This document shows, one piece after another, positions 36,099-45,799 of a stretch of 64,000 nt of DNA. The notes under the pieces are model-generated. The model had not been told where the DNA came from, did not search any database, and saw only the letters and a list, made by a program, of their open reading frames with translations. The DNA lies in assembly GCA_027487835.1 (NCBI GenBank), contig JAIYCU010000013.1:96343-160342 (forward strand), written 5' to 3'. The DNA is from Bacteroidota bacterium (GTDB taxonomy: Bacteria; Bacteroidota; Bacteroidia; UKL13-3). Positions within the stretch are counted from its first letter, which is position 1, and every line of letters begins with the position of its first letter. Made by a program: the position numbers and the translations under genes.

Positions 36099-37376
36099 TT
36101 ATACAGTAGTTCCTGTTGAAATAATGGCTCCTTTTTTAATGATAACAATGCCTTCCTTAATACAATATTGCTCCGTTTCTGTATCCTCTAAATGAGGTCC
36201 ACCAATAATAGAGACATGATCGCCAATTCTTACATCTTTATCAATAATACAATTTTCAAATCTGCTATTGTTGCCATAACCCATTACAATTCCATGTTTT
36301 GGATTGGCTAATTCATCCATGGTTTCGTAGCTATCATTTCCAAAAGTTACACAATTCTTCATGGTGGTACCTGCTCCAATACGCGCCCTATTGCCAATTA
36401 TGCAATTATCAATTTCTTTGGCTTGCACGATGCATCCTTCAGATATTACGGCATTCTTAATTTTAGTATCCTCTCCAAATTTACTTGGTGGCAACATGCG
36501 GGCTCTGGTATAGATAAATCGACTATTATCATACAAGTTAAAATTTGGAAGCCCTTTTGCCAAATCTAAATTGGCTTCAAAATAACTACTTATGGTTCCA
36601 ATATCTGTCCAATAACCATTGTAGGAGTACCCTTTTACTTTTAATCCATCGAGGATTGCAGTAGGTATAATTTCTTTGCCAAAATCGTTGTGGTCTGGAT
36701 GCTCTTCGAATAGGCGATGCAAGGTAGCTTTGTTAAATATATAGATACCCATAGAGGCCAAGAACTCATTTCCTTTTTCTTTTTGTTCGCTACTTACAGG
36801 ACTTATCCAATTTTCTAATTCTGCTGGCTGGGGCTTTTCTATAAATTTATCTATAAAACCCACTTCATTTACCTTCATAATACCAAAGCCCGGGGCATCT
36901 TCTTTGTTAACAGGAATGGTAGCAATACTAATTTCAGCATTTGAGGAAACATGTTGATTTACAAATTCCCTCAAATCCATTTGGTATAATTGGTCGCCAC
37001 TCAAAATTAGTATATAATCATGGTCGTGGTCTTCCATGTGCCTAAAAGATTGCTTAACAGCATCGGCAGTGCCTTGAAACCATTGTTCACTTCCAGGCCT
37101 TTGTTCAGCAGCAAGAATATCTACAAAACCATGACTAAACATATCAAAATGGTAGGTATTTTTAATATGCGCATTTAGAGAGCGGGAATTGTATTGGGTC
37201 AATACAAAAATCCTTCTGATGCCAGAATGAAGGCAATTAGAAATTGGAATATCAATTAACCTATACTTACCAGCAATAGGCACTGCGGGTTTACTTCTAA
37301 TGGAAGTAAGTGGATACAACCTTGAGCCTGCACCACCTCCTAAAATGAGGCATACTATTTTAATTACTTTTTCCAT
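36099..37376 (-). CDS. glgC: Glucose-1-phosphate adenylyltransferase
   Basis: 425 residues, typical length. N-terminal nucleotidyltransferase motif LGGGAGSRLYPLTSIRSKPAVPIAGKYRLIDIPISNCLHSGI; LSGDQLYQMD; FIEKP; SMGIYIF; GYWTDIGTISSYFEANLDL. The C-terminal left-handed helix repeats (IKNAVISEGCIV, NCIIGNRARIGAGTTMKNCV, NCIIDKDVRIGDHVSI) follow. It makes ADP-glucose for glycogen. It lies 4 bp downstream of glgA on the same strand. Confidence 0.95.
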   Translation of the reverse strand: MEKVIKIVCLILGGGAGSRLYPLTSIRSKPAVPIAGKYRLIDIPISNCLHSGIRRIFVLTQYNSRSLNAHIKNTYHFDMFSHGFVDILAAEQRPGSEQWFQGTADAVKQSFRHMEDHDHDYILILSGDQLYQMDLREFVNQHVSSNAEISIATIPVNKEDAPGFGIMKVNEVGFIDKFIEKPQPAELENWISPVSSEQKEKGNEFLASMGIYIFNKATLHRLFEEHPDHNDFGKEIIPTAILDGLKVKGYSYNGYWTDIGTISSYFEANLDLAKGLPNFNLYDNSRFIYTRARMLPPSKFGEDTKIKNAVISEGCIVQAKEIDNCIIGNRARIGAGTTMKNCVTFGNDSYETMDELANPKHGIVMGYGNNSRFENCIIDKDVRIGDHVSIIGGPHLEDTETEQYCIKEGIVIIKKGAIISTGTTV

Positions 37377-37380
37377 AAGC

Positions 37381-38790
37381 TTAATTTTGATACAACCAAA
37401 TATACCTATTCACGGCTTTTTCCCATGAAAAATCTTGTTTAATTCCGAGTGTTCTTACATGCTCAAAAGCAGCCCTTGAATAAAATAAATCTTTGGCCCT
37501 GTAAAAACTATGTAGGATATCCTGCACGGTTCCTTGATTAAAACGAATGCCATATCCTTCATAATCTCCAAAATCTCTTACCGAATCTTTTAAACCGCCC
37601 ACACTTCTTACGATTGGGATGGTGCCATAGCGCAAGGCATACATTTGATTTAAGCCGCAAGGTTCTACAAAGGAAGGCATCAATAGGAAATCGGCAGCAG
37701 CATACATTTCATGCGCTAAGCCTTCATTGTATCCAATATAATTGGCTACCTGTGTTGGGAAAACCCCTGAAATATGCCTCAATGAATCTTCTAAATGTGG
37801 CGAGCCTGATCCCAATAAAAAGAAATTCATTCCTTTGGTTTGATGTACAAATTCTCCTACAGAAGGAGAAATCAATTCACCCCCCTTTTCTCCTGTTAAT
37901 CGTCCAATAAATACACACAGAGGCAGGTTTGGATCAAACTGAAACCTTTTACAAATGGCTTCTTTATTTTCCTGTTTGAACCGAGGCCAATTTTCTTCGC
38001 GCAGTTGATGGGTTAAATAAATATCACGTTGTGGGTCCCAAATTTGGGTATCTATGCCATTTAAGATTCCATAACTTTTATAAGCATACTCCCTATAAAG
38101 CCAAGCATAGGAGCTATCTTGCTGTTGTAATTCTTGCAAATATCCTTCGCTTACAGTGCTTACTTTATCACTGCATTTGATGGCAGTAGCTAAGGGGTCT
38201 ATGCGATTATCCCAATCCAATAAACCTCCAACTTCCTTAGGGAAATGAGGGAAATAGCGCGCATAGTCGTGTGGAACTGGGGCCGTGTACAATCCATTAT
38301 GAATGGTAAAGATTGTTTTAATGTTGCGCAAAGAATCAAAAGCATAACAATGATTAGCCATAAATGCGGTATAGCCACAATGGTGATCATGGGCATGAAT
38401 AATAGAGGGCTTTTGCTCCCAACTGCAAAGCCAATGCAATACAGCTTGCTGAAAGTAAATAAAGCGCAAAGGATCATCCTCGTAGCCATAAACTTGATCT
38501 CGAAACAAAATGTTAGGGATATCCACCATGTATAAATCAAAACCCAATGCATCTTGTTCGGCTTTTACAATATGAAAAGGAATATGAAAATGTTCTGTTT
38601 GGCAAACGCCTTCAAATACAGCATGAGAGGTATGCGCAGCGTTCCATTTTAGGTTGTAGCGAGGCATAATTAAACATGATCTTATGCCAGCTTGGTTAAG
38701 GTATTTTGGCAAGGCACCGGCCACATCTCCCAAGCCACCTACTTTGGCTATAGGAAAACACTCGGCACTTAAATGTATGGCTTGATACAT
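37381..38790 (-). CDS. glgA: Glycogen synthase (GT5)
   Basis: 469 residues. Starch-synthase catalytic N-terminus with the ADP-glucose motif KVGGLGDVAGALPK (about 16-29), IIHAHDHHCGYTAFM, FTIHNGLYTA, NGIDTQIWDP. The GT-B C-terminal half has VFIGRLTGEKGG, DFLLMPSFVEPCGLNQMYALRYGTIPIVRSVGGLKDSV. It elongates alpha-1,4-glucan from ADP-glucose made by GlgC, encoded next. Confidence 0.95.
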   Translation of the reverse strand: MYQAIHLSAECFPIAKVGGLGDVAGALPKYLNQAGIRSCLIMPRYNLKWNAAHTSHAVFEGVCQTEHFHIPFHIVKAEQDALGFDLYMVDIPNILFRDQVYGYEDDPLRFIYFQQAVLHWLCSWEQKPSIIHAHDHHCGYTAFMANHCYAFDSLRNIKTIFTIHNGLYTAPVPHDYARYFPHFPKEVGGLLDWDNRIDPLATAIKCSDKVSTVSEGYLQELQQQDSSYAWLYREYAYKSYGILNGIDTQIWDPQRDIYLTHQLREENWPRFKQENKEAICKRFQFDPNLPLCVFIGRLTGEKGGELISPSVGEFVHQTKGMNFFLLGSGSPHLEDSLRHISGVFPTQVANYIGYNEGLAHEMYAAADFLLMPSFVEPCGLNQMYALRYGTIPIVRSVGGLKDSVRDFGDYEGYGIRFNQGTVQDILHSFYRAKDLFYSRAAFEHVRTLGIKQDFSWEKAVNRYIWLYQN

Positions 38791-38912
38791 ATTGTTAGGG
38801 GATTATCACGAATATAATCAAAGCAAGTAAAAAACCTATTTGGTCTTCAAGTTTAAAGCATTAGGTCTTATGATGGTTTGCAAAAAAGAATGATTAGTAG
38901 GTATGCCTTAAA

Positions 38913-39329
38913 CTAATCTTCCTCATAAAACTCTTGCAAGGCTCCGCCATAAGAATTATCCCAGCCTTCAGAAATGTCGTTAAACTCCTCATCTGGGATA
39001 TTGGTTTGCCTTACTTCCATAGAGGTACCTTGCTTGTGTTCATGTAGCTTTATGGTAACAATGCTAGGGGTATCGGTTTCTTCCTCCCCAAAATACCACT
39101 GTTGCACAATTTTTTTACCAGGCTCTAGTTCAAGATTTTTTCCAATTATACTTCCGTCCCACATCGAAAACTCGGTACCTACCTCTGCCACAAAATGTGC
39201 AAAATCACTGGTCCATAATTGTATGGTAATTTCAGTGGTTAAGGCCAAATATACCTCATCTGGTGTGGCGGTAATGATATAGTATTTCTTAAAATCTTTC
39301 AATTGACTATTTTTTTCAAATGTAATCAA
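38913..39329 (-). CDS. SRPBCC (AHSA1/START-like) small-ligand or chaperone-type protein
   Basis: 138 residues. AHSA1-type fold: YYIITATPDEVYLALTTEITIQLWTSDFAHFVAEVGTEFSMWDGSIIGKNLELEPGKKIVQQWYFGEE...SIVTIKLHEHKQGTSMEVRQTNIPDEEFNDISEGWDNSYGGALQEFYEED. The acidic C-terminus and helix are typical. It binds a hydrophobic ligand or a protein partner; which is unknown. It is the last gene of the seven-gene operon starting at PqqD, 6 bp after the TPR gene, but may be an independent passenger. Confidence 0.8.
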   Translation of the reverse strand: MITFEKNSQLKDFKKYYIITATPDEVYLALTTEITIQLWTSDFAHFVAEVGTEFSMWDGSIIGKNLELEPGKKIVQQWYFGEEETDTPSIVTIKLHEHKQGTSMEVRQTNIPDEEFNDISEGWDNSYGGALQEFYEED

Positions 39330-39335
39330 TCAGAA

Positions 39336-39941
39336 TTACCCGCACAAACCCAATCCTTCCTTAGCAGATGCATTAGTGCCCTGTTGCAGTAAAACTATAT
39401 TAAACATCTTTTTTGCTTCTACCTTATTGCCTAAAAAGTAATTTGTCCAACCCAAAAGCAAACAAGCATCTGCATCGAATGGATATAGTTGATATACTTC
39501 CAATAAATATTTCTTAGCATTGGTATAATCTTTCCTATTATAGAAAATTAACCCCATGTAATAATTTGCTTTGGTATTTTTGGGGTCACGCCTTAATATT
39601 TCTTTATATACATTTTCTACGTTATTCCATTTTTCTAAGGAACTAAGGGGATAAATGATGCCCCAAAGTGGCTCAATGGCTGTTGGAGCTAAATCTCCTG
39701 CTTTTTGGTAATGTTCTGCCGACTTTGCAAAATTACCACACAAATAGTTTAACCATCCTAACCTCAATTGTATTTCATAAACATTTGGGTCGTTAATAGA
39801 CACAATTGTTTGCAAAGCTTCCTTGTATTGCTTGGCCTTTTCTAACTCATAACTTTTTTGAAAAGCAGTTTTTAAATTCTCTTGCGCAAAAGCAGAAAAT
39901 CCTAGTCCTAACATGAAAATAGAGATAATTAGCTTATTCAT
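39336..39941 (-). CDS. Periplasmic TPR protein
   Basis: 201 residues. Signal peptide (NKLIISIFMLGLGFSAFA) and about four TPRs, for example VYEIQLRLGWLNYLCGNFAKSAEHYQKAGDLAP, NTKANYYMGLIFYNRKDYTNAKKYLLEVYQLYPF, ADACLLLGWTNYFLGNKVEAKKMFNIVL. Two bp separate it from the preceding TPR-barrel gene, suggesting the two proteins work together at the envelope. Confidence 0.8.
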   Translation of the reverse strand: MNKLIISIFMLGLGFSAFAQENLKTAFQKSYELEKAKQYKEALQTIVSINDPNVYEIQLRLGWLNYLCGNFAKSAEHYQKAGDLAPTAIEPLWGIIYPLSSLEKWNNVENVYKEILRRDPKNTKANYYMGLIFYNRKDYTNAKKYLLEVYQLYPFDADACLLLGWTNYFLGNKVEAKKMFNIVLLQQGTNASAKEGLGLCG

Positions 39942-39943
39942 AA

Positions 39944-41266
39944 TTAAGGTGTATATCTAAGGGTTATGTAAAATAAATGACTAAAATATGTATAATCATT
40001 TTTAGTGCTAATGTATTCATTATTAGCAATAATTTGAGTTTGGGAATAGTAACTACTTCGGGTTTGCATTTGATAACCAGGTAACCAAGTAAATTTTCCT
40101 TTTTTAAATTCGGCTTGAACCGAGCCAATCCAATTGACTGGATCAAAAGTATTTAGTGTTACAAATCCTAAATTACCCATATAGTTATCTAGCTCTCCAT
40201 ATAAAAAGGAAGCTTGAACCAGGTTGTTTTTGTTAAAATGATACCCGCATTTCTGCAAAATAATAAGTCCATTTGTTAGCGCATTTTTATTGTTTGCATA
40301 TCCTATTGAAGAATATGAAAAGAAAACATTTTTCCTAAATGGAAACAAAGTTATGCCTGCTTCAACTTGAATTCTGTCCATAGCCGCTACATCAAATACT
40401 GAAACCAATATGACAGGTTCATAAGATTTAAATCTCTTACTTATGGCCGTGGCTAGACCTAAATAATTATTCGATTGCAAACGTTGTTGATTGCTTTGAA
40501 TATTTGAAGTATATCTTTCATGGTAAAAGCCACCAGAGATGGAGGCTCTAATACCCTTTGCTAACATTTTAGAAACACCAAAATTGAATTGAATATTTGG
40601 GTCACTTTGTTTTGTTGAAAAGCTGTCAGGTGGAGGAAACTGGTTTTCAATCCAAAGATTTGAAAAATTTTGAACTTGATACAACCCGGCTCCTGCAAAA
40701 ATTCTCCAATTGTGTTTAAATCGTTGTTCGTGGTATACCCTTAGGTAGTGCATAGAGGAAAAGAAGCCACCACCTGCCTCTATATCTCCTGTTTTTCTTA
40801 ATACCTTATTAAGGTAATTCTTTTGATTTTGTGTTTGCAAAGTTCCAATTTCAATTTCACTTTGCTGTTTATTGGCAATACCAGGAAGAATGGTTTGAAC
40901 CAAACTTTGATATTTTTCGAACAAGGCATTTGCCTTATCATTTTGACCAGTATACACGTAGCTCCAATAAAGGTACTCTAAGACAATTACCTCCCCTGGA
41001 AACATATTTTCTGCCAATTCAAAATGATGGCAAGATGCTTCATAATTTCCTTCCTTAAAGGTAACTATCCCCAATCGTGTTCTTAAATAAAAAAAATCTA
41101 TACCCTTTTGTAAGCTCTCTTTACCAAGTTGTTTTAATTCGACATAAGCATACTGATTGTAGTAGGCATAACTTAAACTATCTACATAGGATTCCGTTAG
41201 CTGCTGAGTCTTAGCCAATGTTGGTAGATACAATAAGAGAAAGATTACTAGTTTACGCATAGCCAC
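39944..41266 (-). CDS. TPR plus outer-membrane beta-barrel protein
   Basis: 440 residues. Signal peptide (RKLVIFLLLYLPTLAKTQ). TPR-like helices follow (FFYLRTRLGIVTFKEGNYEASCHHFELAENMFPGEVIVLEYLYWSYVYTGQNDKANALFEKYQSL). From residue ~165 it has barrel strands (NWRIFAGAGLYQVQNFSNLW, IQFNFGVSKMLAKGIRASISGGFYHERYTS, VNWIGSVQAEFKKGKFTWLPGYQMQTRS, YFSHLFYITLRYTP). The architecture is like YaiO/PgaA-type export pores with a periplasmic TPR part. It overlaps the urea-transporter/M23 gene by 19 bp. It could let the operon's product cross the outer membrane; that is inference. Confidence 0.75.
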   Translation of the reverse strand: MAMRKLVIFLLLYLPTLAKTQQLTESYVDSLSYAYYNQYAYVELKQLGKESLQKGIDFFYLRTRLGIVTFKEGNYEASCHHFELAENMFPGEVIVLEYLYWSYVYTGQNDKANALFEKYQSLVQTILPGIANKQQSEIEIGTLQTQNQKNYLNKVLRKTGDIEAGGGFFSSMHYLRVYHEQRFKHNWRIFAGAGLYQVQNFSNLWIENQFPPPDSFSTKQSDPNIQFNFGVSKMLAKGIRASISGGFYHERYTSNIQSNQQRLQSNNYLGLATAISKRFKSYEPVILVSVFDVAAMDRIQVEAGITLFPFRKNVFFSYSSIGYANNKNALTNGLIILQKCGYHFNKNNLVQASFLYGELDNYMGNLGFVTLNTFDPVNWIGSVQAEFKKGKFTWLPGYQMQTRSSYYSQTQIIANNEYISTKNDYTYFSHLFYITLRYTP

Positions 41267-43386
41267 TCTTCTTTTATTCCTTTGTATTTAAATTCTAATT
41301 TTTCAAATCCTTTCCTACCAATAAAAGCAGTGTAATTTCTAGATTCAACTTTTAACCCCATAAAATGTGTTACAATCTTACTTTTAATCAGATAATTGGA
41401 TTGAACCGAAGCAGTTTCCTCCATACAATTTTCCCCTTCAAACATTACTTTGTTAAAAACATAAAAAGGCGCAAGCACATCTTGAATCCAATGCAAAACT
41501 GGAACTTGAAAATGTATTTGTGGAATATTGTCTTTCATTTTTATGGTTGGATAGTTTGCCAACAATACAGAAAAACAGGATAAATATAATTGAAATAAGA
41601 ATCCATTTTTATCCCCTTCAAAATCTGTGAAGAAAAACCGAGTTCCATCATTTATAAAATAGGCATAGGAGCCAGTGGTAGCACAAAATAAGTAGGTTCG
41701 GTTAAAGGCATCTGTAAAAACTTCAAAACTGGTTAATTGTGTTGGATATTTTTGGTTGAACCAAACTAATTTTTTCCCAGGTTGCCAATCGAATGCTTGC
41801 TTTAGTGAGGTTTGTGTCTCTACATTAAATATGATGGCATCTTCTTTCGGCACTTCAAAATAGTTAAATTGCAATCCAGATTTATCTTGGCTCATAAAAT
41901 AAGCTATGGGATAAGGCAAAGTTTTTGAACCCATCAAAGGGGATTGTTGCAATTGAAAATGAATATGAGGTTCTGGTGACCTTCCACTTGCACCGCAGCT
42001 AGCTAAAACTGTTCCCTTGCTAACCCAAGCACCTTCATTAACTTTGAATGAATCCCTTTTTAGGTGACTTAACTGAGAATATAACCCCTCTGAATGCTTA
42101 AGAATAATGGTATTTCCCCAATTTTGTTTGGTATCCATTTCCCCTACTTCATTGTCGTTTACATGGTTAATAATTTGTAGTACTAAACCATCTGCAGGTG
42201 CTAAAACAGGTTTATTGTAGCAATAATAATCGTTCATTCTCAAGCCATTTAACTGATAGGTTTTATGCTGTTCATCGCTAATTACAAAATCTAATGCATT
42301 GCTCCAATCACCTAAATGAGTAAGCTTTCCACTATATCCCTGACTAACCTCCCATGGGCCAAAGAAAGGCAATGCAAATTGACTATGTTGGGCAAATTTC
42401 AATCTTTTTACAGCACTTAAATATTTATAAATAGTTGTTTCGGCTGAGTAATATTGTATTTGAACCAAAAATAGGAAACGAGGGATCCATCTATGGTGCA
42501 AGGCATAAAGTACTAACATGGTTAACAAAGTAAATGCTAAGGTAAATCCATTTAAGTTAAACACAGAAAGGGCTTGGTTCAAACCGACCAATAACAGCAT
42601 TAAAAATGGAGTAAAAGCAACAACAGTTATATAGGAATATACATTTGGAATAAGGTAAAAGCAACCAATGGCAATTCCAAAAAAAATAAAATTTGAACCT
42701 ACCAAGTTTTCAGTCAATGCAGATACACTTACCCCAAATATTTGATAAGCGCCATAAGCAGAAAGGTATGCCAACAAGGCTAAGCTAAATGCAATCCGGG
42801 ATGCTAAAAACAATGCGATTGCAATCATTAACCCACCCCAAACAGATTTGGTAAAAAAAGTAGCAGATAAAGTATTAAAAAAAACTTTCCAAAAGTCTGG
42901 AAATTCAAATAGGATTAGTCCCTCACTTGGGTTTGGCAACAACTTAAAACTTAAAGCTCCTAATTGTGGCGACGCCAATGCAATCATCCAATAACAAAAC
43001 AAAAAGGGAAGGCTTAAAAAAGGTAAATTTATTTTACCCATTGAGGCTTGTAATGCCGCTGTCATAAAGAAAACAGCAAAAATAGAAATTACAAACAACA
43101 ATAAAAATGCCAAAGAAAACGCATATAAATAGCCTAAAGCCAAGCCAAGCAATAAAGCGTTAAAGCCATAAATTCCTTTTTCTACTTGTTTTTTATCAAA
43201 GCCTAAAACGTAAGCCATAATGTTGCTACCAAGTACACTTAACAACCCAAATATTCCTACACTTGGATTGATAAAAGTTACAAATAGAATGGTAATAGCC
43301 AAAACTTTATGAAGGCTAAAGAATACCTGTGCATAGCTATGTAATACACTGTTAATCCAAAAACTAAGGAACTTGGACAATCTCAA
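41248..43386 (-). CDS. Urea-transporter-family channel fused to a periplasmic M23 peptidase-like domain
   Basis: 712 residues. Residues ~20-310 form the two-fold repeated UT channel: KGIYGFNALLLGLALGY and INLPFLSLPFLFCYWM in the first half, then GIAIGCFYLIPNVYSYIT and GLNQALSVFNLNGFTLAFTLLTM in the second. A linker leads to an M23/LytM domain (~340-480): QGYSGKLTHLGDWSNALDFVI, PVLAPADGLVLQI, NWGNTIILKHSEGLYSQLSHLKRDS, CGASGRSPEPHIHFQLQ. The HIH pair and the SHL His are present. At the first ligand position, where relatives have HAxDF, this protein has NALDF, so zinc binding may be altered. A further ~230-residue beta-rich tail follows. It sits in the inner membrane. Confidence 0.85.
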   Translation of the reverse strand: MRLSKFLSFWINSVLHSYAQVFFSLHKVLAITILFVTFINPSVGIFGLLSVLGSNIMAYVLGFDKKQVEKGIYGFNALLLGLALGYLYAFSLAFLLLFVISIFAVFFMTAALQASMGKINLPFLSLPFLFCYWMIALASPQLGALSFKLLPNPSEGLILFEFPDFWKVFFNTLSATFFTKSVWGGLMIAIALFLASRIAFSLALLAYLSAYGAYQIFGVSVSALTENLVGSNFIFFGIAIGCFYLIPNVYSYITVVAFTPFLMLLLVGLNQALSVFNLNGFTLAFTLLTMLVLYALHHRWIPRFLFLVQIQYYSAETTIYKYLSAVKRLKFAQHSQFALPFFGPWEVSQGYSGKLTHLGDWSNALDFVISDEQHKTYQLNGLRMNDYYCYNKPVLAPADGLVLQIINHVNDNEVGEMDTKQNWGNTIILKHSEGLYSQLSHLKRDSFKVNEGAWVSKGTVLASCGASGRSPEPHIHFQLQQSPLMGSKTLPYPIAYFMSQDKSGLQFNYFEVPKEDAIIFNVETQTSLKQAFDWQPGKKLVWFNQKYPTQLTSFEVFTDAFNRTYLFCATTGSYAYFINDGTRFFFTDFEGDKNGFLFQLYLSCFSVLLANYPTIKMKDNIPQIHFQVPVLHWIQDVLAPFYVFNKVMFEGENCMEETASVQSNYLIKSKIVTHFMGLKVESRNYTAFIGRKGFEKLEFKYKGIKEEWLCVN

Positions 43387-43389
43387 ATT

Positions 43390-44748
43390 TTATAATTTAA
43401 ACTGCTCTAAATGCTCAGGAACCAGCTCATATCTTAACATGGTATCTATTGACTCTTTGGTTCTGATTAAATGTACATTTTGTTTAGCATCAATCATAAC
43501 AACATTTGGTCTCATTTGAATAAACTGCATCCATTGTGTCATGTTATAAGCTCCTACCCTATGCACCACCACTTGATCTCCTTTGGATAAAAGTGGCAAA
43601 TTGATGCTTTCTCTAATGCAATCTATGTTCATGCATAAGGGACCATATAAAACCATATCCTCTGTATGGTGTGAAAATTCTTGTGCTGGAGAGATTTTAT
43701 GGTTATACCAAAATGCTGTAAATAATAAGTTAACTCCAAAATCCATGATGGTTGCTCTTCTCCCATCGCTAAGTCGCTTGGTAGCAAGCACAGAACCCAA
43801 TAAGTAACCAGCATCATCAATTAGTGACCTTCCAGTTTCTAAAAATAGCAAAGGCAATTCATCTGGTTTGAACCCAAAATTGAGAATAGTAGTAGCGATT
43901 GCATCGGCATAATCTTCTGTACTTGGAATAATATCTGAACCTTGCAGGTAACTTCCTTTTAGGGTATTTGCTGAAGCAAAACCGCCTCCCAAATCTAAAT
44001 AATGAATCATATGATTCCACTTAAGCTTTATATTCCAAGCCAAATCACAGAGTTTCCAAGCCGCGGTAGCATAAGCACCAGCGCTTAACATGAAAGTACC
44101 AATATGACAATGTAAACCATTGAGTTCCAACTCAGGCGCGCTCATTATTTTATTAATGGCATTCCAAGCTTGACCATTTTCATAGTTAAAACCAAACCTA
44201 TCCCAAATTGGATAAATTCCAGTGTCCATATTTACCCTAATTGCAACAGTAGCCTTTGTTTTAAGTTCTTGTGCAATTTCAATTAGAAGGTATAATTCAT
44301 CAAAATGATCAATATGAATTAAAGAATGATTGATGATTGCAGTTCTTAAATCATCTGCAGATTTATCAGGCCCATTAAAAATGATTTTGTTTCCTGGCAC
44401 CCCATTTTTCAAGGCTTTTTGGTATTCAAAAATAGAAACAACTTCAGCCCAGGCTCCTTCTTGATGAAAGACATTACACACCGCATTAAGGTAATTTGTT
44501 TTATAACTCCAAGCAAATTGAACCTTTGGATAACGTGTTTTAAACGCCCTAACTGCACTTTGGTAATTTCTTCTAATTTGAGGCTCACTGATGACAAACA
44601 AAGGTGAACCATATTCTGCCATTAAGGACTTTACAGAAACCCCTTCTATATGGGTAACTGGCGTATATTCAGTTCTTGAACCAAACTTGTTCATGGTGCC
44701 TGTATTCAATTTTTGAATAACTGGTCTTTCATACGTTAATTTAGTCAT
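43390..44748 (-). CDS. PLP-dependent fold-type III decarboxylase (DAP/ornithine decarboxylase-like)
   Basis: 452 residues. Alanine-racemase-like barrel with the PLP lysine in FAWSYKTNYL (about residue 83), NGLHCHIGTFM, the phosphate-binding YLDLGGGFAS, FLETGRSLIDDAG (Thr replaces the usual Pro of EPGR), GPLCMNIDCI with the catalytic Cys motif, and VGAYNMTQW. It should decarboxylate a D- or L-amino acid, possibly diaminopimelate-like or an amino-acid conjugate. It is not the housekeeping lysA by context: its neighbours are an ATP-grasp ligase (1 bp gap) and a channel/peptidase fusion (3 bp gap). Confidence 0.85.
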   Translation of the reverse strand: MTKLTYERPVIQKLNTGTMNKFGSRTEYTPVTHIEGVSVKSLMAEYGSPLFVISEPQIRRNYQSAVRAFKTRYPKVQFAWSYKTNYLNAVCNVFHQEGAWAEVVSIFEYQKALKNGVPGNKIIFNGPDKSADDLRTAIINHSLIHIDHFDELYLLIEIAQELKTKATVAIRVNMDTGIYPIWDRFGFNYENGQAWNAINKIMSAPELELNGLHCHIGTFMLSAGAYATAAWKLCDLAWNIKLKWNHMIHYLDLGGGFASANTLKGSYLQGSDIIPSTEDYADAIATTILNFGFKPDELPLLFLETGRSLIDDAGYLLGSVLATKRLSDGRRATIMDFGVNLLFTAFWYNHKISPAQEFSHHTEDMVLYGPLCMNIDCIRESINLPLLSKGDQVVVHRVGAYNMTQWMQFIQMRPNVVMIDAKQNVHLIRTKESIDTMLRYELVPEHLEQFKL

Positions 44749-44749
44749 G

Positions 44750-45799
44750 TTATAATTCTCCTAAAGTTGATATTTTTTCAAATTCTGCTAAATCTACAAT
44801 TTGGTCGAAACTATAGCGCACAAACAGTTTTCCATTTTGATAAGTATCAAAAGGCTTTACTTCTTCACCCAAAGCCATTGATACCAAAGCCTCCGGGTGA
44901 TTTTGACCACAAGCTACAGCCAAGTATACCCAAGCAGGAAATCGTGGGTTCATTTCTAATAAATAATATTCTCCTGCATTCGTTTTAATAAATTCTAATT
45001 CGCAACCTCCCCTCCATTTAGAATTGCCAATTACCCTATTAGTGATTTTTATTAATTCATCATCTAACAAAGATATCCCAGCCCAAGCTTTTCCTTTATC
45101 AGTGATATATAATTTGCGCATAGGAACAGCCCCAATACAATTACCATTTCCATCTCCTATAGCGGTCACATTTACTTCATTACCACTTACAAACTCTTGA
45201 AGGATAATTGGCAAACCCCATTTGGCAGAAATCTTATGAAAATAATTTATGGCTTGCTCTGGAGTTGCTGCTATACTTGCATCATAAAACTTTCCTTTAA
45301 TAACCAATGGAAAACCAAAACTATTGCCAACAGCCAAAATTTCATTTGGACTAAAAATCATTTTACTTTTTGGAACCTTTACTTCATTCTTTTCCCCAAA
45401 CTCAAATAATACAGATTTATGTCGACTTTCAAAAGTTTCCAAATCGGGCATAAAGCTTGCGATTCCAAAATCACGCTTTAAAATTGGTCCTAATTTTATG
45501 AAACTGTGTAATTCTGCATCGAAATTTGGAATGATTACATCTAAATTTTCAATGCTATTAATGTATGCTAGCCTTTGTAACAAACTATCCATACCAGAAG
45601 AAGGCAAAGGAATCGAATATGATTTATCAACCAAATCATGCAAGTATAAACCAGGTTCAAGGTTTTCATAGGACAATCCTATAATACGTACCTCAAATTT
45701 ACTACTTTCTTTAAGACCTCTAATTACAGGTATTCCAGGACCAGGACTATCAATATTGTTAAGCCCAGAAACCGCAACAGTAACCTTTCGCTTACTCAT
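44750..45799 (-). CDS. ATP-grasp ligase
   Basis: 349 residues. N-terminal Rossmann-like pre-ATP domain (VTVAVSGLNNIDSPGPGIPVIRGLKES). ATP-grasp signatures follow: FPLVIKGKFYDASIAATPEQAINYF, PIILQEFVSGNEVNVTAIGDGNG, GGCELEFIKTNAGEYYLLEMNPRFPAWVYLAVACGQNHPEALVSMALGE; the ExNPR motif binds Mg-ATP. It most resembles carbamoyl-phosphate-synthase/biotin-carboxylase-like ATP-grasp proteins that join a carboxylate to an amine or peptide. It overlaps the PqqD-like gene by 8 bp and precedes the decarboxylase by 1 bp. Confidence 0.85.
   Translation of the reverse strand: MSKRKVTVAVSGLNNIDSPGPGIPVIRGLKESSKFEVRIIGLSYENLEPGLYLHDLVDKSYSIPLPSSGMDSLLQRLAYINSIENLDVIIPNFDAELHSFIKLGPILKRDFGIASFMPDLETFESRHKSVLFEFGEKNEVKVPKSKMIFSPNEILAVGNSFGFPLVIKGKFYDASIAATPEQAINYFHKISAKWGLPIILQEFVSGNEVNVTAIGDGNGNCIGAVPMRKLYITDKGKAWAGISLLDDELIKITNRVIGNSKWRGGCELEFIKTNAGEYYLLEMNPRFPAWVYLAVACGQNHPEALVSMALGEEVKPFDTYQNGKLFVRYSFDQIVDLAEFEKISTLGEL

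Noticed and set aside
38883..38912. Small inverted repeat after the SRPBCC gene as terminator
   Set aside because: Only a 7-bp stem with a long loop and no T-run; too weak to call.
43390..44748. Housekeeping diaminopimelate decarboxylase (lysA)
   Set aside because: The fold and motifs fit, but the operon partners, a non-standard ETGR motif and the absence of other lysine genes nearby argue for a specialised substrate; kept as a family-level call.
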